From positions 18,252 through 82,251 of the forward strand of contig CAJMLV010000009.1 in the NCBI GenBank assembly GCA_905214345.1: 64,000 nt of DNA, written 5' to 3'. This document shows positions 6,745-14,827 of this stretch, in pieces. The stretch's first letter is position 1. The number at the start of each line of letters is the position of its first letter. Position numbers and translations under genes: made by a program. Source of the DNA: an uncultured bacterium. Its GTDB lineage: Bacteria > Bacillota > Clostridia > Oscillospirales > Ruminococcaceae. The notes beneath the pieces were generated by a model. The model saw only the letters and a list, made by a program, of their open reading frames with translations. It ran no database searches and was not told where the DNA came from.

Positions 6745-8079
6745 TTATTTGGTTTGTTTGGCCGGGCCGTATACCACCGCCCACTGCCGGGGCGCCTGGG
6801 CAAACACCGCACCCGCCAGCAGCAGCGCCGCCGGGTTGGTGGTCAGGTGGAAGCTCTGACACTCCATGTATGCGTACACCAGCATGGCCAGCAGGCAGCA
6901 GGCCTCCACACGGCCGCCCCGTTTCGCAAAGCCCCAAAGGGCCAGGGCCAGGCCCACCAGCAGCAGCACCGTCACCACCGGGCCGAACTGATACAGCGAA
7001 AACACAAAGCTGTTGTCCAAAGCGGGCCAGTCGGGCAGCACCTGCCCGGCGATCTTCACATCCAGCAGCCGGTAGGCCAGCCATACCTGGGAAAGCCGCC
7101 CGGTCAGCACATAATCCAGCCGATCCATCCACGCGGGACCGAAATCCGACCACTCGGGGCCGTTCTTCACCATGGGCATGGGCAGCAAAAACGCCACCGC
7201 CGCCAGCACCGGCACCGCCGCCCCGAACAACGCCGGGACTGCGCGGGGCAAAGCCCTGTCCCGCATCAGGCGGCAGATGACCAGCAGGGCCGCCAGACCC
7301 CAGCAGCAGATGGATGCGGTGCGGCAGGCCGGGCCCAGATACAGGAACACGCCCACCGCCGCCACCACGGCGGCATCCGGAAAGCGGGGCTTTTTGGCCC
7401 GCAGCATGGCAAAGGCCAGCACCAGGCCAAAGACCAGCCCGCCGAAGGTGTTGGGGTGCCCGTACCCGTAGGTTCCCCGGATCTCGTAGACGTTGCGTTC
7501 CGCCGCCAGGTCCGGCGGCGGGGGCAGCATCCCGGCAAAGTTCAGCCCCGCCACCAGGGCAATGGCCACGACCCCGGTGATGAGGAAGGTCTTCAGGCTC
7601 TTTTCCAGGGGCAGGTCCTTGGCGGCCATCACCGCCACCACCAGCCCGATCCACCAGATGTTGTGGCAGTTGAAGTAAACCCACCGGGCAATGAAGTAGA
7701 GCGCCCCGGCCACGCCCAGGCTGCGCCAGGTGTACCGCGTGCCGAAGAGGATCTTTGCCCCAAAGCAGAGGAAGGCCGTCCAGTCCAGTACCGGGGCCAG
7801 CACGCCCTGCACCCAGGGCCAGGCATCCCGGGCCATGCTGTTGCAGAAAGCCACACTGACCTCATAGGCCGCCAGCCCCGCCGCAAAGCATACCGCCCCG
7901 GCTCTGGTCCGCCAGGCAGCCCCCCAGTTGCCGAAGAGATAATGGTCGTTGCACCACAGGTCCCGCAGTGCCCGCCGGGCCCGGCCTGTTCCCGGTGTCT
8001 GGGCAGACCACGCCTGCACCAGGTCCCATGCGGCCGCTGCGAACAACGCCAGCAGCAGCCCGTTTGCAAATCCGAACAC
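6745..8079 (-). CDS. Polytopic membrane protein, O-antigen-ligase/Wzy-like
   Basis: A 444-residue protein with about 10-12 hydrophobic segments. The RGTYGYGHPNTFGGLVFGLV segment near the middle is like the RxxGxxxHPNxxG motif of O-antigen ligase and polysaccharide polymerase proteins (Wzy/WaaL superfamily), followed by a soluble loop with WMDRLDYVLTGR and more membrane segments. It probably polymerises or attaches a surface glycan. It is transcribed alone, divergent from the PAP2 phosphatase and sharing its promoter region. The function is inferred from topology and one motif. Confidence 0.6.
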   Translation of the reverse strand: MFGFANGLLLALFAAAAWDLVQAWSAQTPGTGRARRALRDLWCNDHYLFGNWGAAWRTRAGAVCFAAGLAAYEVSVAFCNSMARDAWPWVQGVLAPVLDWTAFLCFGAKILFGTRYTWRSLGVAGALYFIARWVYFNCHNIWWIGLVVAVMAAKDLPLEKSLKTFLITGVVAIALVAGLNFAGMLPPPPDLAAERNVYEIRGTYGYGHPNTFGGLVFGLVLAFAMLRAKKPRFPDAAVVAAVGVFLYLGPACRTASICCWGLAALLVICRLMRDRALPRAVPALFGAAVPVLAAVAFLLPMPMVKNGPEWSDFGPAWMDRLDYVLTGRLSQVWLAYRLLDVKIAGQVLPDWPALDNSFVFSLYQFGPVVTVLLLVGLALALWGFAKRGGRVEACCLLAMLVYAYMECQSFHLTTNPAALLLAGAVFAQAPRQWAVVYGPAKQTK

Positions 8080-8117
8080 CCGGCCCGGCCCCCTTTTTCA
8101 AAAAAGTGTATGGGCCT

Positions 8118-8168
8118 ATTATACCCGCCGCCCCGCGGTTTGACAAGCCGCCCGGGGGATGGTATTCT
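8118..8168. promoter_or_regulatory. Divergent promoters with overlapping -35 elements
   Basis: Minus strand: TTGTCA (8141-8146), 17 nt, TATAAT (8118-8123) for the polymerase-like gene. Plus strand: TTGACA (8140-8145), 17 nt, TATTCT (8163-8168) for the PAP2 gene. The two -35 boxes share the same bases, so RNA polymerase can occupy only one promoter at a time. Confidence 0.7.
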
Positions 8169-8229
8169 TGACTTACCTTATAATAGTGGGGTGTTATGCC
8201 CCGCCGGATCGTGCAAAAGGAGGCCAGCC

Positions 8230-8736
8230 ATGACCGCAGACCGTTACCGGGCGGTATTTTCCTGGTTCAATGCCCGTCCCGCCGCCAAAAAAGCGCTGCG
8301 CGCCGCCGCAACGGGCGGGGTGGCGGCGGTGTACCTGCTGTACGCCTGGCTGATCCTCCGCCTGGCACTGCAAAGGGACCCCGGCCTGTGGCCCTTCCTG
8401 GCGGTGCCCGCCGTGGTGTTTCTGCTGGGCACCGGGGTGCGGCGGGCCATCAACCGTCCCCGTCCCTATGAGACCCTGGGGTTCACTCCGCTTTTTCCAA
8501 AAGATACCAAAGGCCAGAGTTTTCCCAGCCGCCACTGCTTTTCGGCGGCCTGCATCGCGGTGGCAGCGGCCTATGTTTCCCCCTTGTCCGCTGTGGTGCT
8601 GAGTCTGCTGGCGGTACTCATTGCCATGACCCGGGTGCTGTGCGGGGTACACTACATCAGCGACGTACTGGCCGGGCTGGTTTTCGGTGCGGCCGCATCC
8701 CGGCTGGGATACGCTCTGTACTTTGCCCTGTTTTAA
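8230..8736 (+). CDS. PAP2-family phosphatase
   Basis: A 168-residue membrane protein with the three motifs of the PAP2/haloperoxidase superfamily: RRAINRPRP, FPSRHCFSA and TRVLCGVHYISDVLAG. It has about five membrane segments. Relatives dephosphorylate lipid phosphates such as undecaprenyl pyrophosphate or phosphatidic acid on the outer face of the membrane. ATG 8230 lies 6 nt after AAGGAGG. A lipoprotein gene follows by 23 nt. Carrier recycling is plausible beside the polymerase-like gene but not shown. Confidence 0.88.
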   Translation: MTADRYRAVFSWFNARPAAKKALRAAATGGVAAVYLLYAWLILRLALQRDPGLWPFLAVPAVVFLLGTGVRRAINRPRPYETLGFTPLFPKDTKGQSFPSRHCFSAACIAVAAAYVSPLSAVVLSLLAVLIAMTRVLCGVHYISDVLAGLVFGAAASRLGYALYFALF

Positions 8737-8759
8737 TTCAAGGAAAGGACCTTTTTCCC

Positions 8760-9332
8760 ATGAAACACAGAATTTTTCTGCCGCTGCTGGCCGTGGGGCT
8801 GGCTTTCAGCCTGAGCGCCTGCTCTTTCGGGGACTTCATGTCCTACCTGTACGGCAGCGAGACCGCCACCAAAGAGGAAGCCGCCTATGTGCAGTACGAC
8901 GGTACCAACGGCGTCTCGGTCATCTATGACACCAGCGTATGGGAAGCACCCACCGAACCCCAGGAGGACACCATCAGCCTAATGTGCGGCACCAGCTTCA
9001 ACTATACGGCGGTGCTGCTGCAGGTCACCGACACTTACACTGATTTTCTGGCCCAGTCGGGGGAGGAGCTCGCCGCCGAGACCACCGCCCTGGAATACGA
9101 GATGGACTTTACCGTTCCCAACGCCGAAACCAACGCGGTTCGGTACGACTGCGGCAGCTATCAGGCTGTTTTTGCGGAAGTCACCTATGACAGCGGTCTC
9201 ACCGTCTATGTTTCTTCCATGACCCATTCCTCCGAGACCGACCACATCGTGGAGCTGCTGCAGGGGGTGTTCCCCACCGGCCAGACGCCGGAGACCGCCG
9301 CCGCGCTGCTCACCCAGGACGCCGCGGCCTGA
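8760..9332 (+). CDS. Lipoprotein of unknown function
   Basis: A 190-residue protein with a lipoprotein signal: MKHRIFLPLLA start, hydrophobic core and an LSACSF lipobox, so Cys20 would be lipidated on the outer leaflet. The mature part is acidic and predicted globular with no family I recognise. The ATG at 8760 has AAGGAAAGG 11 nt upstream. It follows the PAP2 gene and ends at a shared terminator. Confidence 0.75.
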   Translation: MKHRIFLPLLAVGLAFSLSACSFGDFMSYLYGSETATKEEAAYVQYDGTNGVSVIYDTSVWEAPTEPQEDTISLMCGTSFNYTAVLLQVTDTYTDFLAQSGEELAAETTALEYEMDFTVPNAETNAVRYDCGSYQAVFAEVTYDSGLTVYVSSMTHSSETDHIVELLQGVFPTGQTPETAAALLTQDAAA

Positions 9333-9343
9333 GGACAAAGCAA

Positions 9344-9368
9344 AAGGCCGGGATGCTCTCCCGGCCTT
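9344..9368. terminator. Bidirectional terminator
   Basis: Ten-base-pair stem AAGGCCGGGA/TCCCGGCCTT with a 5-nt loop between convergent genes. Confidence 0.75.
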
Positions 9369-9380
9369 GCTTGTTGAAAT

Positions 9381-10001
9381 TCAGTGGATGAAGTTGGTGC
9401 GCAGGGTGTTTTCTGCCACCGGGGGCTCAATGCCCGCGGCGCGGCCCGCTTCGATGCACTTGAGCACCCAGGCCATATTGTGGCCCAGATTGCGCATGAT
9501 CTGCATGCCCTCCTCGTCCTGCCGGGCCTGTTCGGCGTTGCTGCCGTGGACCATGGGCCAGTAGGTGGAGCTGATGAGGGGCATCTCGTAGAACTGGGGC
9601 ACCTTTTCCAGCGCTTCCAGGCTGGTGGTGGTGCCGGCACGGCGGGCGCTGGTCACGATGGCCGCCGGCTTGTGGCGCAGGGTCCGCCCGGCACTGTACG
9701 CCAGACGGTGCATGAAGCCCAGCATCCCCGCCGCCGCGGTGGCGTAGTGTACCGGCGCACCGAAAACAAAGGCGTCGGCCTTTTCGGCCAGAGGCACCAC
9801 CTCCGCCACCGGGCCGCCAAAGACGCACTGCCCGGCCTTGGCGCAGCCGCCGCAGCCCACACAGCCGCCCACCGGGGCCGAGCCGATGTGGAAGATGGTG
9901 GTTTCGATGCCGTCGGCATTCAGAGCCTTGGCCACCTCCTGCAGGGCGGCGTCGGTGCAGCCGTGGGCGTGGGGACTGCCGTTGATGAGCAAAACATTCA
10001 T
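9381..10001 (-). CDS. NADPH-dependent FMN reductase / iron-sulfur flavoprotein-like
   Basis: A 206-residue flavodoxin-like protein. INGSPHAHGCTDAAL near the N-terminus is the FMN phosphate-binding loop, and GCVGCGGCAKAGQC (residues about 46-59) is the Cys cluster of iron-sulfur flavoproteins; FGAPVHYATAAAGMLGF binds the flavin. It is a cytoplasmic redox enzyme of anaerobes with unknown electron acceptor. It is monocistronic and divergent from rlmD. Confidence 0.85.
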   Translation of the reverse strand: MNVLLINGSPHAHGCTDAALQEVAKALNADGIETTIFHIGSAPVGGCVGCGGCAKAGQCVFGGPVAEVVPLAEKADAFVFGAPVHYATAAAGMLGFMHRLAYSAGRTLRHKPAAIVTSARRAGTTTSLEALEKVPQFYEMPLISSTYWPMVHGSNAEQARQDEEGMQIMRNLGHNMAWVLKCIEAGRAAGIEPPVAENTLRTNFIH

Positions 10002-10135
10002 ATTCGTATCCCTCCGTATGCGGCGCCGGGTACCATGTCCCGGGCCGGAAAACTGTTTCCATCACCAGTATACCATATGCGGCAAGCCCCCGCACAGGCC
10101 GCCCTCTCTACCTTATATATAAAGGAAGTTGCCTT

Positions 10136-11293
10136 ATGTCCAACCTCACCTGTCCGTTGCAGTCCCGCAAATGCGGCGGCTGCCCCCTGCTGCAGCTGCC
10201 CTATGAACGGCAGCTGGCCCAAAAACAGCAAAAAGCCCGGGCCCTGCTGGAACGCTTTGCGCCGGTGGCGCCCATCCTGGGCCAGGCGGAACCTCTGCAT
10301 TACCGCAACAAGGCCATCGCCACCTTTACCCAGAGCCGGGGCACACTGCAGGCAGGCATCTACGCCGCCGGCACCCACCATGTGCTGCCCATGCCGGAAG
10401 AGGGCTGCCTGCTGCAGGATGAAGTGCTCAACCAGACCCTGAAAGCCGCCCTGGATGCCGCCCGCGCCTGCCGCTGGCCCGCCTACAACGAGGACCGGGA
10501 CACCGGCCTGGTGCGCCATCTTCTGGTTCGCCGCGGGGTACACACCGACCAGGTGATGGTGGTGCTGGTCACCGCCGCCCCCCGCCTGCCGGGCAGCCGC
10601 AATTTTTTGGCCGCCCTGCGCAAGGCCGCCCCCTGGGTCACCACAGTGGTGCATAACTGCAACCCCCGCCACACCAGCGCGGTGCTGGGCCAGGATGTGC
10701 GGGTGTTGTACGGACCCGGCCATATTCTGGACACCCTGTGCGGACTGCGTTTTTCCATCTCGGCCTCCAGCTTTTATCAGGTGAACCCCGCCCAGACGGA
10801 AGTGCTGTACAACAAGGCCATGGAAGCCGCCGCCCTCACCGGCAAGGAAACGGTGCTGGATGCCTACTGCGGCACCGGCACCATCGGGCTGTGCGCCGTT
10901 TCCGCCGGAGCCGGTCGTCTCATCGGTGTGGAGCGCACCCCCTCCGCCGTGCGGGACGCCGCCGCCAATGCCGCCCGCAACGGCATCAAAAACGCCCGTT
11001 TTTTCTGTGCCGACGCCACCGAGTGGATTCAGCAAGTGGCCAAAGAGGGCCTGCGCCCCGACGTGGTCTTTCTGGACCCGCCCCGGGCGGGCACCACGCC
11101 GGAGTTCATCGCCGCCGTCACCGCCATGGCCCCCAAGCGCATCGTGTATGTGAGCTGTGACCCCGAGACCCTGGCCCGGGACATCGCCCTCTTCACCCGC
11201 CGGGGCTGGCAGGCCACCGGCTTCCAGCCCGTGGACCTCTTCCCCCACACCGAGCACCTGGAAACCGTGTGTGCTCTGGTGCCGAAAAAATAA
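10136..11293 (+). CDS. rlmD: 23S rRNA (uracil-C5)-methyltransferase, RlmD/RlmCD type
   Basis: A 385-residue class I methyltransferase of the TrmA/RumA group. The N-terminus holds CPLQSRKCGGC, which with a later cysteine (EEGCLL) can bind a 4Fe-4S cluster. The catalytic half has DAYCGTGTIGL for SAM, DPPRAG and the VSCDPETLARD nucleophile motif. It methylates C5 of a 23S rRNA uridine. The usual N-terminal TRAM RNA-binding domain is absent; the protein begins directly at the cluster motif. Firmicutes enzymes of this group can act on two uridines, so specificity is uncertain. Confidence 0.88.
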   Translation: MSNLTCPLQSRKCGGCPLLQLPYERQLAQKQQKARALLERFAPVAPILGQAEPLHYRNKAIATFTQSRGTLQAGIYAAGTHHVLPMPEEGCLLQDEVLNQTLKAALDAARACRWPAYNEDRDTGLVRHLLVRRGVHTDQVMVVLVTAAPRLPGSRNFLAALRKAAPWVTTVVHNCNPRHTSAVLGQDVRVLYGPGHILDTLCGLRFSISASSFYQVNPAQTEVLYNKAMEAAALTGKETVLDAYCGTGTIGLCAVSAGAGRLIGVERTPSAVRDAAANAARNGIKNARFFCADATEWIQQVAKEGLRPDVVFLDPPRAGTTPEFIAAVTAMAPKRIVYVSCDPETLARDIALFTRRGWQATGFQPVDLFPHTEHLETVCALVPKK

Positions 11294-11308
11294 ATACTGC
11301 CACAAGAA

Positions 11309-11338
11309 CCGGGCGGCGGACAAAAGTCCGCCGCCCGG
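11309..11338. terminator. Bidirectional terminator after rlmD and tspO
   Basis: Perfect 13-bp stem CCGGGCGGCGGAC/GTCCGCCGCCCGG with an AAAA loop. Confidence 0.85.
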
Positions 11339-11349
11339 TTTTCCTCTTT

Positions 11350-11841
11350 TCAGTTCAGAATCCACACGCCTAGGTTCAGGTAGCCCGCAAAGGTCAGCCA
11401 GACCAGGTAGAGCCACTGCAATTTGGCGGCGGTGGCGTCCACCTCTGCAAACCGGCGGATCATCAGGAACACCAGCGCCCACAGCGCCGCCAGCCAGAAG
11501 AAGGCAAACCCGTACCACTGCCCGTTGAAGAAGATCAGGCTCCAGAAGAAGTTGAAGCCCAGCTGCACCAGATACAGGGTCAGTCCCCGGGTCCTCGCCT
11601 GTGACGCCGGACTGCGGTCGATGACCGAAGCGCTGTATCCCATCAGGGCATAAAGGATCACCCACACGATGGGAAACACGATCCCCGGCGGCGACAGCGG
11701 CGGTTTGTTGATTTCCCGGGCATACAGTTCCGCACCGCCCCGGCTCAGCCAACCCGAAAACGCCCCCACGGCCTCGGTCATGATGACCCAGAACGCCGCA
11801 TTTTTCCACCCTTGTTTACGCATAACAGCATCACCCATCAT
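11350..11841 (-). CDS. tspO: TspO/MBR family protein
   Basis: A 163-residue protein with five membrane segments. Family motifs include INKPPLSPPGIVFPIVW, WVILYALMGYSAS and NFFWSLIFFNGQWYG. TspO proteins bind porphyrins and other hydrophobic ligands and affect tetrapyrrole handling and stress; the bacterial substrate is unclear. Start at ATG 11841, 9 nt after AAGGAGG. Confidence 0.9.
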   Translation of the reverse strand: MMGDAVMRKQGWKNAAFWVIMTEAVGAFSGWLSRGGAELYAREINKPPLSPPGIVFPIVWVILYALMGYSASVIDRSPASQARTRGLTLYLVQLGFNFFWSLIFFNGQWYGFAFFWLAALWALVFLMIRRFAEVDATAAKLQWLYLVWLTFAGYLNLGVWILN

Positions 11842-11945
11842 CAGTATACGCCTCCTTGGTCGCCAATATGCCTTTTGCCCCTGACTAAACCCGGCTTGCG
11901 GGGTCCATACTTTTCCAAAACCTGCCGGAAAGGAGGCTTCTCCCC

Positions 11946-12830
11946 ATGCGCCGATTCCGCTTGGACGCCGCCGGGCGGCTGCACACGGCGGCGGGGCCCC
12001 AGGGCCGCGTTTTTCTGCTGACCCCGGAAGAACTGACCCGCTGTCCCGGTCTGCCCCACCGCAAAGCCCTGGCCGCCGCGCTGGAAAACATCCGCTATTG
12101 CCGGGCGGCCGCTTACCGGGACTGTGTGCAGGGCACCATCCGCCTGCCCACCGGGGGTGAGCCTTTGCGGTTCTGCTTCTGCCTGACCGAAGCCGGGCTG
12201 TATCTGATCCCGGCACCGGAGAGCGCACCGCCCCTGACCCCCGGCCTGCCGGCGGCGGTGCCCGCCTCCCCCGCCGGGGTCCTGCTGGCCATGCTGGAAC
12301 AGCACATGGGGGCCGATGCCCTGGTGCTGCAGGCGCTGGAAAAGCGCCTCAACGCCCTGGAGGAAGCCCTGGCCGCCGGGAACATCCGCGGGTTCGAGCA
12401 CACCGTCATGGCCGAACGCCGCACCCTGGCCGCCCTTCACGGCGCCTATGCCCAGCTGGTACTGCTGGGGGACGAGCTGCAGGCCGACGCGCCCCGGCTG
12501 CTGACCCGGGCGGAGCGTGCGGCCTGGCAGCGGGCCACCACCCGGGCCGCCCGCCTGCGGGACGAAGCCGAGACCCTGCGGGAATACATCCTGCAGCTGT
12601 GGCAGGTGTACCAGTCCCGCATCGAGCTGGAGCAGAACCGGGTGGTGACCATGCTCACGGTGGTGACCACCCTCTTTCTGCCCCTGAGCCTGATCGTGGG
12701 GTGGTACGGCATGAACTTCGACGGCATGCTGGCGCCCAGCGTGGCCTGGGGTTACCCTGCCGTGGGGGCGGTCTGTGCCCTTCTGGTGGCGGGAGGCCTG
12801 CTGTTTTTCCGCCGCAAGGGCATGCTATGA
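11946..12830 (+). CDS. CorA-like divalent cation transporter
   Basis: A 294-residue protein ending in two membrane helices, the first followed by the YGMNFDGM motif that marks CorA channels. The cytoplasmic N-terminal part is shorter than in classical CorA and contains long helices (about residues 100-230). CorA-type proteins form pentameric Mg2+ or other divalent cation channels. The ATG at 11946 lies 7 nt after AAGGAGG. It is monocistronic. Confidence 0.88.
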   Translation: MRRFRLDAAGRLHTAAGPQGRVFLLTPEELTRCPGLPHRKALAAALENIRYCRAAAYRDCVQGTIRLPTGGEPLRFCFCLTEAGLYLIPAPESAPPLTPGLPAAVPASPAGVLLAMLEQHMGADALVLQALEKRLNALEEALAAGNIRGFEHTVMAERRTLAALHGAYAQLVLLGDELQADAPRLLTRAERAAWQRATTRAARLRDEAETLREYILQLWQVYQSRIELEQNRVVTMLTVVTTLFLPLSLIVGWYGMNFDGMLAPSVAWGYPAVGAVCALLVAGGLLFFRRKGML

Positions 12831-12835
12831 TAAAA

Positions 12836-12872
12836 AAGGCGGGAGCCCGCCGCACAAACGGGCTTCCGCCTT
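12836..12872. terminator. Bidirectional terminator between corA-like and amt genes
   Basis: Stem AAGGCGGGAGCCCG with CGGGCTTCCGCCTT, with a G-T pair, between convergent genes. Confidence 0.75.
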
Positions 12873-12885
12873 CCTGTTTCCGATT

Positions 12886-14601
12886 TTATTCCACGTCCTG
12901 CAAGGCATCGTAGTCCGTCTCGCCGGTGCGGACCTTGACCACCTTGGCCACGTTGTACACAAAGATCTTGCCGTCGCCGATATGGCCGGTGTACAGCGCC
13001 TTGGTCGCCGCCTCGATGATCTTATCCACCGGGATCTTGCTGACCACCACTTCCACCTTGACCTTGGGCAGCAGGGTGGCGTCCAATTCGGCGCCGCGGT
13101 ACTTTTCGCCGCTGCCCTTCTGCAGGCCGCAGCCCATGACCTGGGTCACCGTCATGCCGGTGACGCCCACAGCGTTCAGCGCGCGCTTCAGTTCATCGAA
13201 CTTGGCCAGCTTGACGATCATGGTCACCTTGTGCATGCCGGAATCCAGTTCCAACGGCAGCGGGGCTTCCTTCTGCACCTTGACGGCCGCCGCCACCTGG
13301 GCGGGGCTGGCCTTTTCCAGGTCACTCTGACCCAGGTCGGTGTTTTCGTTCACCGACAGATCCGCATAGCTGGCATCGCTGATGGCAAAGCCCGCGTACG
13401 CGCTGGTCAGGCCATGTTCATGGCTGTCCAGACCGTCGATCTCTTCCTGTTCGGTCACCCGCAGGCCAACGAGCTTCTTGATCAGGCTGAAGATGATGAA
13501 CATGCTGACCAGGACCCAGGCCGCCACGCTGACCAGGCCCAGGGCCTGCACACCCAGGCGGGCAAAACCGCCGCCGTAGAACACACCGCCGTCGGTGGCA
13601 AACAGGCCCACAGCCAGGGTGCCCCAGGCACCGTTGACGCAGTGGACGGACACGGCGCCCACGGGGTCGTCGATGCGGGCGATGCGGTCAAAGAATTCCA
13701 CCGAGAAGACGCACAGCACACCGGCAACGATGCCGATGATGGCGGCGCCGTAGGGGTCCACCTCATCGCAGCCGGCGGTGATGGCCACCAGGCCGGCCAG
13801 CGCGCCGTTGAAGGTCAGGGACACATCCGGCTTGCCGTAGCGAAGCCAGGTGACGATAAGGGCGGCCACGGTAGCCAGGGCCGCCGCCAGGTTGGTGTTG
13901 AAGCAGATCAGGCCGGCGGAGATCATGGTTTCGTCACCGGTCATGGAAACGGTGGAGCCGCCGTTGAAGCCGAACCAGCAGAACCACAGGATAAAGACGC
14001 CCAGCGCCATGGCGGTCATGTTGTGGCCGGGAATAGCCCGGGGCTTGCCGTCCTTGTCGTACTTGCCGATACGGGGTCCCAGCATCCAGGCGCCCAGCAT
14101 GGCGGTGACGCCGCCCACAAAATGCACGGCGGTGGAACCGGCGAAATCATGGAAGCCCAGCTGGGCCAGCCAGCCGCCGCCCCAGATCCAGTGGCCGGAG
14201 ATGGGGTAAACGATCAGGCTGATGGCTGCCGAATACAGGCAGTAAGCGCTGAACTTGGTGCGCTCGGCCATGGAGCCGGACACGATGGTGGCGGCGGTGG
14301 CGCAGAACACCGTCTGGAACACCACATACACCCACACCGGCAGGCTGCCGAAATCGTAGCTGCCCCGGATAAAGGGGTCAAAGCCCCCGATGAGCGCCCC
14401 GGACCCTGCAAACATCACCCCGAAGCCTACCAGCCAGTAGCAGGGCGTGCCGATACAAAAGTCCATCATGTTTTTCATCAGGATGTTGCCCGTGTTCTTG
14501 GCACGGGTCAGGCCCGCCTCGCACAAAGCGAACCCCGCCTGCATGAAAAAGACCATAAACGCCGCTACCAGCGTCCAGGTCACGTCTGCGGAATTGTACA
14601 T
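12886..14601 (-). CDS. amt: Ammonium transporter fused to a PII (GlnK-like) domain
   Basis: A 571-residue fusion. Residues 1 to about 400 are an Amt channel with about eleven helices, including FQTVFCATAATIVSGSMAER and the HDFAGSTAVHFVGG pore region. After a linker, residues about 455-571 are a complete PII protein: T-loop LQKGSGEKYRGAELDATLLP, B-loop TGHIGDGKIF and C-loop VRTGE. The T-loop Tyr51 that is uridylylated in enterobacterial PII is a leucine here. A tethered PII would gate the channel from the cytoplasm in response to ATP/ADP and 2-oxoglutarate. There is no separate glnK gene nearby. Such fusions are known in some bacteria. Confidence 0.93.
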   Translation of the reverse strand: MYNSADVTWTLVAAFMVFFMQAGFALCEAGLTRAKNTGNILMKNMMDFCIGTPCYWLVGFGVMFAGSGALIGGFDPFIRGSYDFGSLPVWVYVVFQTVFCATAATIVSGSMAERTKFSAYCLYSAAISLIVYPISGHWIWGGGWLAQLGFHDFAGSTAVHFVGGVTAMLGAWMLGPRIGKYDKDGKPRAIPGHNMTAMALGVFILWFCWFGFNGGSTVSMTGDETMISAGLICFNTNLAAALATVAALIVTWLRYGKPDVSLTFNGALAGLVAITAGCDEVDPYGAAIIGIVAGVLCVFSVEFFDRIARIDDPVGAVSVHCVNGAWGTLAVGLFATDGGVFYGGGFARLGVQALGLVSVAAWVLVSMFIIFSLIKKLVGLRVTEQEEIDGLDSHEHGLTSAYAGFAISDASYADLSVNENTDLGQSDLEKASPAQVAAAVKVQKEAPLPLELDSGMHKVTMIVKLAKFDELKRALNAVGVTGMTVTQVMGCGLQKGSGEKYRGAELDATLLPKVKVEVVVSKIPVDKIIEAATKALYTGHIGDGKIFVYNVAKVVKVRTGETDYDALQDVE

Positions 14602-14626
14602 AACTCATGTCTCCCCTCTTGCATGT

Positions 14627-14674
14627 TCAAACAAAAAAACGAAAAGCGCCGGACGGTGGGTTACCGTCCGGCGC
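14627..14674 (-). terminator. Terminator hairpin in the leader of amt
   Basis: Perfect 12-bp stem GCGCCGGACGGT/ACCGTCCGGCGC followed on the minus strand by TTTTCGTTTTTTT. It lies downstream of the upstream oxidoreductase gene but also downstream of a good promoter (14699-14727) and only about 25 nt before the amt start. It may therefore terminate the upstream gene, attenuate amt, or both. Confidence 0.75.
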
Positions 14675-14698
14675 CTTTGCCTTTGCTTTGTTGTCCCC

Positions 14699-14727
14699 AT
14701 GCTAGCACAGCGATGCCGCCGGGTCAA
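14699..14727 (-). promoter_or_regulatory. Probable amt promoter
   Basis: On the minus strand TTGACC (14722-14727) and TAGCAT (14699-14704) are 17 nt apart. The start would be near 14692, upstream of the terminator hairpin. Confidence 0.5.
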
Positions 14728-14827
14728 GAGTTTTTGTTCACACTCCGTTCATCTTTGTTGCTTTTCCTTGGGCAAAAGGCTCTGTTTTCCACAATTCTTG
14801 TGCAAAACTGTTAAAAAACAGGCCCAA

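Noticed and set aside
12775..14814. 679-codon plus-strand frame opposite amt
   Set aside because: His/Gly/Gln-rich shadow of the ammonium transporter gene with no ribosome binding site or motif.
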